The notes beneath the pieces are model-generated. The model was given only the letters and a program-made list of their open reading frames with translations. It was not told where the DNA came from and made no database searches. From assembly GCF_007827595.1 (NCBI RefSeq), contig NZ_VISR01000020.1, positions 124,001-188,000 of the forward strand: 64,000 nt of DNA, written 5' to 3'. Of the stretch, positions 18,127-25,474 are shown piece by piece. Numbering within the stretch: the first letter of the stretch is position 1; every line of letters begins with the position of its first letter. The position numbers were made by a program, and so were the translations under genes. This DNA is from Streptomyces sp. BK340 (GTDB lineage: Bacteria > Actinomycetota > Actinomycetes > Streptomycetales > Streptomycetaceae).

Positions 18127-19713
18127 GTGGTGATGGGGGAATGGGCCGGACAGACGGTCGGGCCGGATGTGTGGGAGACCTGCCGGGAGTTGATCCCGGC
18201 CGGGAGCGTGTTCGCGTTTCTGGCCGAGCACCGTGGTGCGCTGTTCCCGGCGGAGATGTTCGCGGACATGTACCCGTCGGCGAACGGACGACCGAGCATG
18301 CCGCCGCAGATCCTGGTCGCGGCGGTCACGCTGCAGGCCCTGCACGGGCTATCGGACTTCGAGACGGTCCAGGAACTGCAGTGTGACCTGCGATGGAAGG
18401 CCGCGTGCGGGCTGGGCCTGAACGACATGGCGTTCGATGCGTCGCTGCTGGCCTACTTCCGCCGCCGTCTGGCCCGCTCCACCCGCCCTAACCGCGTCTT
18501 CGAGGCGGTGCGCGAGGTGGTGAAGGCCACCGGTGTCCTCAAGGGCAAGCACCAGCGGGCCTTGGACTCCACCGTGCTGGACGACGCGGTCGCCACCCAG
18601 GACACCGTCACCCAGATCATCGCCGCCGTCCGCGCGGTGATCTGCGAAGTCCCCCACGCCGCCGAGGTCGCTGCCGTTGAGTGCACCGCGCATGACTACA
18701 CCGATCCCGGCAAACCCCGCATCGCCTGGAATGACGAGCAGGCCCGCGCCGACCTCGTGGACGCCTTGGTCACCGATGCCCTGCGGCTGCTGGGCCACCT
18801 GCCCGAGCAGGAACTGGGCGAGAAGGCGGCGAACGCCGTCGGCCTGCTGGCGCTGGTCGCCGGGCAGGACGTGGAGCCGGCCGAGGACTCCGACGGCCGC
18901 GACGGACGCTGGCGCATCAGCCGGGGGACCGCTCCGGGCCGCGTCGTGTCCACCGTCGACCCCGAATCCCGCCACATCCACAAGACTCGCACCCACCAGC
19001 AGGACGGATACAAAGCCCACCTGGCCATCGAGCCCGAGACCGGCTTATACACCGCCGTGGCTCTGCGGCCCGGCGCCGGAGCCGAGCACCACGAGGCCGC
19101 TGTCGGCCTGGGTCTGCTGGCCGACGAGGAGAGCCTGGTGGAGGCCTTCGGCGACACCGCCTACTCCGCCGGCGACCTGCGCCAGGCCCTGCACCAGGCG
19201 GGGCACCGGCTGTTCTTCAAGCCCGCCCCGCTGAGGCCCGCCGTCCCCGGCGGCTTCACCCTGGACGACTTCGACATCGACACCGCCGCCGCCACGGTCA
19301 CCTGCCCCGCCAGGCACACCGTTGCCCTCTCGCAGGCCGGCGGACAGCACAACCAGCGCAAGGCGGCCTTCGGGAACCTGTGCACCGGATGCCCCCTCCG
19401 CCAGCGGTGCACGAAGGCCCAGGCCGGCCGCATTCTGACCATCCGCCCCCACCACGACCTGCAAACGGCCGCCCGCCGCCAGGCCGCCACCGACCCCGAC
19501 TGGCAAGCCGACTACCGCCGCTGGCGACCACCGGTCGAACGCGCCGTCGCCTGGCTCGTTCACCACGGCAACCGCAGACTCCGCTACCGCGGCACCATCA
19601 ACAACGACACCTGGCTCCACACCCGAGCCGCCGCCCTCAGCCTCCGCCGACTGATCAACCTCGGACTCACCCGCACCGGCGGCAACTGGCAACTCGCCCC
19701 GGCCACCGCATAG
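18127..19713 (+). CDS. IS1182-family transposase
   Basis: The 528-residue DDE transposase has the family landmarks: an N-terminal ELIPAGSVFAFLAEHR and MYPSANGRPSMPPQILVAA block, RRRLARSTRPNRVF, the first catalytic aspartate in ALDSTVLDDAV, the second in AFGDTAYSAGD, and a Cys-rich CTGCPLRQRC zinc-like cluster near residue 425. The closing RRLINLGL segment is typical. GTG codons at 18127 and 18130 and an ATG at 18133 are alternative starts. The frame is intact, so the element may be active. Confidence 0.88.
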   Translation: MVMGEWAGQTVGPDVWETCRELIPAGSVFAFLAEHRGALFPAEMFADMYPSANGRPSMPPQILVAAVTLQALHGLSDFETVQELQCDLRWKAACGLGLNDMAFDASLLAYFRRRLARSTRPNRVFEAVREVVKATGVLKGKHQRALDSTVLDDAVATQDTVTQIIAAVRAVICEVPHAAEVAAVECTAHDYTDPGKPRIAWNDEQARADLVDALVTDALRLLGHLPEQELGEKAANAVGLLALVAGQDVEPAEDSDGRDGRWRISRGTAPGRVVSTVDPESRHIHKTRTHQQDGYKAHLAIEPETGLYTAVALRPGAGAEHHEAAVGLGLLADEESLVEAFGDTAYSAGDLRQALHQAGHRLFFKPAPLRPAVPGGFTLDDFDIDTAAATVTCPARHTVALSQAGGQHNQRKAAFGNLCTGCPLRQRCTKAQAGRILTIRPHHDLQTAARRQAATDPDWQADYRRWRPPVERAVAWLVHHGNRRLRYRGTINNDTWLHTRAAALSLRRLINLGLTRTGGNWQLAPATA

Positions 19714-19717
19714 CGAA

Positions 19718-19752
19718 GAGGGGCTGCCCGGCCTCCGGCCGGACAGCCCCTC
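19718..19752 (+). terminator. Terminator of the IS1182 transposase gene
   Basis: GAGGGGCTG pairs with CAGCCCCTC around an inner GGCC/GGCC stem. It begins four bases after the stop codon and just before the right terminal repeat. Confidence 0.7.
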
Positions 19753-19777
19753 ACCAAGATCTTCATGAGCCTTCTAG

Positions 19778-21206
19778 TAGGACTCCGTTAGGTTGCTCTG
19801 GCTCTTGAGTTTGGGCTGGTGGCGGATGTTCTGGGCAGGGGGCGGTGGCAGGTGGTGCAGGTGCCGGTCCAGCAGTTCAGCAGGTCCTGGATGGCGTCGA
19901 GGATCTGGTAGAGGGTGAGCCCGCTGTATCGGCTTTTGGGGCCAGTCGCTGTTCGGTGAGGAACGCGTGGGCTGCGGTGACCAGGGTGACGTGGTGATGC
20001 CACCCGGCCCAGGATCGTCCCTCGAAGTGGTCCAGGCCCAGGCCGTGCTTGAGTTCCCGGTAGTCGTGCTCGATGCGCCAGCGGATCTTGGCGAGTCGGA
20101 CCAGTTCAGCCAGCGGGGTGTCGGCGGGCAGGTTGGACAGCCAGTAGTCGATGGGTGCTTCGGCGCCTTCGGGCCATTCGGCCAGCAGCGTGACCTCGGG
20201 CAGGACACCGTCCCAGTGGCCGTCTTCGGCGGTGGCGGCGGCCTGGGCCAGGCGGCGGGCCCGGACCCCGGCCGGCCGCGCCCGCAGTGCCAGAAAGCGT
20301 GAGCGCATCGGTCCGCGGGAGCCTTCCCGCCAGGTTGCCTCGGTGAACGCCTGCCGTCCGTGACCAACGGCTAAAACGGACACAGAGGACGGCTTGTCCC
20401 GGTAGCGGGGCTGCGGCCTGCGACCGTTCCCGGACCACGCCGGGCTGGTAGGCCGCGCGTCGTGCGGGTGGACGGTTACGTCCGAACGGACCGCCACGAC
20501 ATATCCGATGCCCCGCGCGCTCAGGCCGTCGCGGAAGTCGGCGTTTTGCCCGTAGCCGGCGTCGGCCACCACCACCGGCGGCACCAGACCCCACCCGGCC
20601 AGCTCGTCGAGAGTGTCCAGGGCCAGGCGCCACTTCTCCCGGTGCCCCACCTCTGGCGGTATCCCGGTCTTCTGCCGCCGTGGCGCATCGTGCGCCCACT
20701 CCTCGGGCACGAACAACCGCCACTGCAGCGGACAGGAGGCGGTGTCGGAGACCGCGTGCACGCTCACCGCGACCTGGCAGTTGGCCTGCTTGCCCAGCGC
20801 TCCGCAGTACTGGGGAGCGACCGCCACCGACATCTTCCCGTCCTTGGGGAACGAGACGTCATCGACCGCCCAGGCATCCGGGCCGATCTGCGGCACCATC
20901 CGCTCCGCGATCCGCCGCCGCACCGGCAGCGGGTCCCAGGTCGACTGGTTCACGAACTGCTGCAGGTTCTGCTCGTTGCCGTCCGGCAGCCGCTCCGCCA
21001 TCGGCTGGATCGATTTGCGCCGCCCGTCCAGCATCAGCCCCCGCAGATAGCAGTCACCCTTCGCCCGCTGATCCTTGCGCGGCACCGACGCGAAGACGTC
21101 AGCCACGAATAACGCCAACTTCGCCCGAGCACGGTTCACTTCATGTGCATCCACACCACCAACATGCCCCCAAACACGACAGCGAGACAGACCTAACGGA
21201 GTCCTA
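19778..21206 (-). mobile_element. IS701-family insertion sequence
   Basis: The ends TAGGACTCCGTTAGGT (19778-19793) and its exact complement (21191-21206) are flanked by CTAG on both sides (19774-19777 and 21207-21210), which fits the YTAR-type duplication of IS701-family elements. The left CTAG is shared with the IS1182 element, so the two abut without spacer. One transposase gene lies on the minus strand. Confidence 0.85.
19877..21154 (-). CDS. IS701-family transposase, C-terminus frameshifted
   Basis: The 425-residue product has the DDE residues in context: WAVDDVSFPKDG, PPVVVADAGYGQN and RWRIEHDYRELKHGLGLDHF. It starts at a GTG (21154) just inside the right end. After TEQRLAPK the frame gives a short tail. 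The usual ending (GLTLYQILDAIQDLLNCWTG) lies in a neighbouring frame, so one frameshift near 19935 has changed about the last 50 residues. The catalytic core is intact. Whether the shift is real, tolerated or an assembly error is open. Confidence 0.8.
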   Translation of the reverse strand: MDAHEVNRARAKLALFVADVFASVPRKDQRAKGDCYLRGLMLDGRRKSIQPMAERLPDGNEQNLQQFVNQSTWDPLPVRRRIAERMVPQIGPDAWAVDDVSFPKDGKMSVAVAPQYCGALGKQANCQVAVSVHAVSDTASCPLQWRLFVPEEWAHDAPRRQKTGIPPEVGHREKWRLALDTLDELAGWGLVPPVVVADAGYGQNADFRDGLSARGIGYVVAVRSDVTVHPHDARPTSPAWSGNGRRPQPRYRDKPSSVSVLAVGHGRQAFTEATWREGSRGPMRSRFLALRARPAGVRARRLAQAAATAEDGHWDGVLPEVTLLAEWPEGAEAPIDYWLSNLPADTPLAELVRLAKIRWRIEHDYRELKHGLGLDHFEGRSWAGWHHHVTLVTAAHAFLTEQRLAPKADTAGSPSTRSSTPSRTC

Positions 21207-21458
21207 CTAGTCGGCATTGTCACCCGCCGTGCCCTGCTCCGGGTATTCCTGCGCTCCGACGAGGAGATTCGGCACGCCGTGCAGCGCGAGGTGTTCGCCG
21301 ACGTACTCTGGCTCAGCGCGCACATCGCCGAAGCCGCCGTGCACGACGATGTGATCACGCTCACCGGACAGCTGGAGCGTCGCAGCGACACCGCCCTCGC
21401 GGTCGGTCTGACGCACCGAATGGACGGTGTCGTCGACGCCGTGGACCACCTCACCTAG
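21207..21458 (+). pseudogene. CBS-BON domain protein, 3' fragment
   Basis: Reading directly from the CTAG border gives LVGIVTRRALLRVFLRSDEE, the end of a CBS domain. It is followed by a BON domain: AVHDDVITLTGQLERRSDTA and GLTHRMDGVVDAVDHLT, then a stop. The rest of the CBS pair is missing and is not found on the other side of the insertions, so IS activity removed the 5' part. CBS-BON proteins belong to Streptomyces stress and dormancy islands. Confidence 0.75.
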
Positions 21459-21637
21459 CGCTTCGACGACAGGCACACACAGCCTGCCGGACCGGCCGAC
21501 CGCCGCGTGCCCGACACATGGCTGGGCCGACCGTTTGTAACTAAAGCGCACACCATCCCTTGGCTTGATCGACTGAGAGGCAACTGAGAGTTGGCTGTGC
21601 CAGGCTGGCGCGCAACTTACCCCCTCAGGAGCTCTGA

Positions 21638-22150
21638 ATGAGTCTGATCAACGGTCTGCCCAGCCATGTCCTGCTGGTCCATGTGGTTGTCGTGCTGATA
21701 CCCCTGACCGCTCTGGCTCTGGTCGCGGCCGCGCTGTGGCCGCGCGCCGCCCGGCGGCTGGGTCCGCTGCTGCCCCTGCTCGCACTCGTCGCCCTGGTCA
21801 GCGTGCCGCTGACCACGCACGCCGGCGAGTGGCTGGAGCGGCACGTGGACGACGATGCCCTGGTACGCCGGCACACCGAGCTGGGCGATGGCCTGCTGCC
21901 GTGGGCGTTGGGCCTGTTCGTGCTGGCGGCGGTCGTGTGGTGGACGGGGCGGCGCGCTCCGGCGGAGCCTGGGCAGGGCGGCGGCACGCGCTGGTCCGCA
22001 CTGCCCGTACGGATCGTCGTGGGCGTGCTCTCGCTGGCCGTTGCGGCAGGGGCGGTGGTGGACGTCTACCGGATCGGCGATTCCGGGGCGAAGGCAGCCT
22101 GGCACGACGCCTACTCGAAGACGGCGACAGGATCAGAAGGCGGCTCCTGA
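21638..22150 (+). CDS. DUF2231 membrane protein
   Basis: The 170-residue protein has four hydrophobic segments (about residues 10-32, 43-60, 86-105 and 126-146) and the DUF2231 start pattern NGLPSHVLLVHVVVVLIPLTA. It also has a conserved acidic HAGEWLERH loop. The function is unknown. In actinobacteria such genes occur beside stress or redox genes. The ATG at 21638 follows CAGGAGCTCTGA. Its end overlaps coding-like sequence on the other strand. Confidence 0.82.
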   Translation: MSLINGLPSHVLLVHVVVVLIPLTALALVAAALWPRAARRLGPLLPLLALVALVSVPLTTHAGEWLERHVDDDALVRRHTELGDGLLPWALGLFVLAAVVWWTGRRAPAEPGQGGGTRWSALPVRIVVGVLSLAVAAGAVVDVYRIGDSGAKAAWHDAYSKTATGSEGGS

Positions 22151-22573
22151 ACCGGCGCGGGCCCGTTTGCCCGCGTCGAGAGGCAGACCGCGCCAGTTGT
22201 GCCAGCGCAGGTCAACGAGGCCTCGGAAGAGGCCGCGGTCGAAGAGGATACTGGCGTGGTCGCTCTCGACCACGAACTCGCTGTCGATGACGGTGTCTAG
22301 ACGCCGAGGAAGTTGAACAGGTGCCACGGCGACCCGGTGCCGGACGATCTCGTCCTCGCCGCGTTCGACAAGGGTGTCGATCGCGGCGGCGACGGACGGG
22401 GACAGCCCCGTCCGAGTGAGGCGTCGGCGACCCCGACGGCGTACGCGACCAGGCAGCCGGTCCAGCTCCCACGCCACCTCCAGGGCCTCGCCCAGTCCAC
22501 GCGGGCGGAACTCGTCCAGCCGGGCCAGCCGACGGGCGTCCTGTTCGAGGCGTTGGATGCGGCCGGGTAACTG
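22133..22573 (-). pseudogene. Unrecognised coding remnant, no start codon
   Basis: The minus strand carries an open frame that reads GRIQRLEQDARRLARLDEFR, GEALEVAWELDRLPGRVRRR, AAAIDTLVERGEDEIVRHRV and VVESDHASILFDRGLFRGLV. It looks protein-like throughout, but no ATG or GTG with a ribosome site exists at its beginning, and the upstream frame runs into the broken hydrogenase protease gene. I do not recognise the family. It may be the second gene of a decayed operon. Confidence 0.4.
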
Positions 22574-22588
22574 GCCGTGTGTGCGCTG

Positions 22589-22798
22589 ATCATTCGAGTA
22601 CGACGGTCAGGTCCATGTGGTCCCACATCTGGATCAGCCGCCCGGATCGAGGTCGCACTCCGCCATGACGATGCCGAGAAGGAAGGGCCCCTCCACTACC
22701 CGTTCACGCAGTCGGGACAGTACGGCGCGGCCGACACCGTCGGCGTGCCGGGACGGGTCACCGACCGCGATGATCGCGACTCGCGTAGAGGTGCGCAT
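22589..22798 (-). pseudogene. Hydrogenase maturation protease (M52-like) fragment
   Basis: From an ATG at 22798 the frame gives VAIIAVGDPSRHADGVGRAV then LSRLRERVV and MAECDLDPGG, then a stop. The next frame continues LIQMWDHMDLTVVLE. This order matches the N-terminal half of HycI/HyaD-type proteases (VGNxxRxDDGxGxAVxxRL, then GxPxxLIxxWxxxDLxVVVD). The first metal residue region is altered (SRHADG) and the C-terminal half is missing. These enzymes trim [NiFe]-hydrogenase large subunits. Confidence 0.5.
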
Positions 22799-22854
22799 GA
22801 TGTGCCTCCCTCCACTGCGGGTACCTCCAGCCCGCGGTGCGACGGACGGGACCC

Positions 22855-24686
22855 ATGGACCGAAGGTACCCGGGCGGCCGCGCGGCCGTCGGGCATGCAG
22901 CGGCCTGGTGGGACGTACTGCCGGTCGCTCTGGTCATCTGCGACGGCGATGGTCGGATCCTGCAGTGGGCGATGGCCGCCGAGGCGCTGCTCGGCTACCG
23001 GGCCGATGAGGTCCTCAGCCGGTCCGTCACCGACTTTCTGCTCTCCGAGGACCGACGCGCTGTCCCTGCTCTGGGGGAGACGGTCGCCTCTGGGCGCAGC
23101 GTGATCGGATCCTTTCTGGTACGGCACAAGAACGGCTCCCTGGTGCCACTCGAGGTGTGGGGGTGCCCGGCAGCCGGAGCGGACGACAGAGGCTGGGGCA
23201 TGATCTGGCTCGCTGCCGACGCCCGCGCCGCCCAGCGTGCCCGAGGAGCCGACGCCTTGCTGGACGGACTGTTCGCCCGCTCGCCCGTTGGCCTGGCCGT
23301 CTTCGACACCGAGCTCCGTTTCGAGCAGGTCAACCCTGCGTTGGAGGCGATGAACGGCGTACCGGCCGCCGCGCATGCCGGTCGGCGGCTGGGGGAGGTC
23401 CTGCCCGGGGTCAACACCGAGCAGATGGAAGCGGCGATGCGCCGGGTGCTGGACACCGGCGAGGCGGTGGTGAATTTCCGGCGCATCGGCCGCACTCCGG
23501 CCAACCCAGACCAGGACCGGGTCTGGTCCTGCTCCTACTTCCGCCTGGATGACCCGGGCGGCCGCCCACTGGGCGTCAGCGCCTCGATCATCGACATCAC
23601 CACCGACCAGGACGACGTGGACACCGCACGCGGGCGGGCGCGACTGGATCTGCTCAACGAAGCCGCGCTGCGGGTCGGCACCACCTTGGACGTCACCCGC
23701 ACAGGGCAAGAGCTCGCCGACCTCGCCGTACCCCGTCTGGCCGACATCGCCACCGTCGACGTACTCGCAGAGGTCACCGAGGCCGCCGACCCTCTGACAG
23801 GCCTGTTCGCCGGCGCGGTCATGCGCCGACTCGGCAAGGCCCCGGCCTACGGCATGCCAGCCGCCGATGTCCTCGCCCCCGTAGGCGGTCCCCTGCGCTT
23901 CCCAGCCGGCGCCCCCTACGCCCAGGCACTCATCGACCGCCACCCCTACCTCCTGGAACGCTTCGACACCCAGACGCTGGCCCGCGCCGCCCGCCACACC
24001 CCCACCCCGGGCCGACTGGACCGCCTGGGCGTGCACTCGATGCTGATGGTCCCCCTCGTCGCCCGCGGCATGGTTCTTGGCATGTCCACCCTGCTGCGCG
24101 GCCCAGGCAGCCCCGCCTTCGACACCTCCGACCTCAGCCTCGCTTGCGACCTCACTGCCCGCGCCGCACTGAGCATCGACAACGCCCGGCTCTACCATCG
24201 CGAACACGACACGGCACTGATCCTGCAGCGCAGCATGCTCCCCCGCCACCTGCACCCGCCGGACGGCATGGAGATCGCCCACCGCTACAGGCCGGCTACA
24301 CCTGCCTGTACGCCGTCTGCGACGCCAGAACCGGCCGCTGCCGACTCGCCCGCGCCAGCCACCCCCCGCCTGTCCTCATCACCCCGGACGGCACCGCACG
24401 CCTGCTCGACCTGCCTCCCGGTGCCCCTCTCGGCATCGGCGACATCCCCTACACCGCCACCGACATCACCTTGGAACCAGGCAGCACCCTCGTACTCTTC
24501 ACCGACGGCCTGATCGAAACCAGAGGCGGCGACCTAGACCAGCGCCTGACCGAACTCACCGACCTGCTCACCGGCACCACCCACAAGCTGGACCAGTTGT
24601 GCGACACCCTGATCAGCCGCCTTGCCCCCACTCCGGCCGAGGACGACATCGCCATCCTTGCCGCCCGCATCTGTCCTCCGAACTGA
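22855..24686 (+). pseudogene. PAS-PAS-GAF-SpoIIE phosphatase with internal deletion
   Basis: The first frame (from ATG 22855) encodes a PAS domain (PVALVICDGDGRILQW), a second PAS (SPVGLAVFDTELRFEQVNPA), a GAF domain ending LSIDNARLYHREHD, and the start of SpoIIE (LQRSMLPRHLHP). Near 24295 the frame jumps. The new frame begins CLYAVCDARTGRCRLARASH and runs to AEDDIAILAAR. The roughly 100 residues expected between them, including the GGDWFD and VGDVMGHG metal-binding segments, are gone. The phosphatase is therefore dead. A full-length paralog lies just downstream. Confidence 0.8.
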
Positions 24687-24700
24687 CGACCGGGCAAGGG

Positions 24701-24730
24701 GCGAGCGGCGAGCGGCGAGCGGCGAGCGGC
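24701..24730. repeat. Tandem heptamer GCGAGCG, about four copies
   Basis: Four perfect 7-bp units follow the stop codon of the broken phosphatase gene. The array is non-coding and short, and probably arose by slippage. Confidence 0.8.
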
Positions 24731-24809
24731 TGATGCTGACCTTTTGCTGACCAAGAGCAGTGGCGCAGGCCGTTGACCTGCGGGAACAAGAGCGGTATGG
24801 GATATGCGG

Positions 24810-25077
24810 TGGAATTTCCCTTTCGCTCTGGGCACCAAGGAGATCGCCCCCGCTCTGGAGGCAGGTTGCGCCGTCGTGCTCAAGCCGTCCGAACAAACAC
24901 TGCAATCGGCACCCCGACTGGGGCACCTCGCCGCCGTGGCTGGCATATCCCCGACGGCGCCCTCAACGTGACCACGGGGCAGGGCCGAGCTGCGGGGCAG
25001 GCGCTCGACCTACAGGGACGTCGACATGCTCACCTTCACCGGCTCCATCGCCGAGCGGGTCGTCGACATGGTCGTCA
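24810..25077 (+). pseudogene. Aldehyde dehydrogenase fragment
   Basis: The plus strand reads WNFPFALGTKEIAPALEAG then CAVVLKPSEQTLQSAPRLGH, followed after frame changes by PDGALNVTTGQG and RDVDMLTFTGSIAERVV. These are consecutive blocks of the NAD-binding domain of aldehyde dehydrogenases (WNFPxxxxxxKxxPALxxGC, KPSEQTPLSA, TFTGS). Both ends are missing. The VDMLTFTGS form is common in gamma-aminobutyraldehyde-type enzymes. Confidence 0.65.
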
Positions 25078-25474
25078 GGCGGGGTCCGCGCCTTGCATGT
25101 GACCGACCGTCTCGCCCCGGCCACCGAGATTGGGACCTATCGCCACCGCACGCCAGCACGACAGCCGTGCGCACACAGCGGAGCCGACCGGCAGGCCATC
25201 CAGCCCCATCATGTTGGGCTCCGCCTCCATCCCACCACGTTCGACCACGCTCCACGGTTTGGCCCCTCGGGGTCCATCAGCACCCCGAGGACACATCCCA
25301 GAACCCCGCCCACCAGACCTCGTCACCACACTGATCAAAGCAGCGCGCTGACCAGGAAAAGCGCCCCGATGATAAAATTCACAGGGCTCGACAAAAGAAA
25401 TACCGCCTCCGTTCCATACGGCCGCGGAGTTCCCAGGGCCACGGCACAGCCGATCGCCCCGAGTCGCGGAGTGG
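25078..25474. other. Gene-free stretch before the PAS phosphatase
   Basis: About 400 bp contain no recognisable coding sequence on either strand. The last part, around GATGATAAAATTCACAGG, is AT-rich for this genome and probably includes the phosphatase promoter. Confidence 0.4.

Larger units (their letters stand above)
18064..19773 (+). mobile_element. IS1182-family insertion sequence
   Basis: The element is 1710 bp with perfect terminal repeats: AAGGCTCATGAAGATCTTGG at 18064-18083 and its complement at 19754-19773. CTAG flanks both sides (18060-18063 and 19774-19777). Inside are a hairpin, one transposase gene and a terminator. It appears complete. Confidence 0.85.

Noticed and set aside
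19877..19960. Programmed frameshift in the IS701 transposase
   Set aside because: No slippery run is present at the break point, and the family normally uses a single frame, so mutation or sequence error is more likely.
24701..24730. Short tandem repeat considered as a CRISPR or regulatory array
   Set aside because: The unit is only 7 bp with no spacers and no neighbouring cas gene; it is a slippage repeat.
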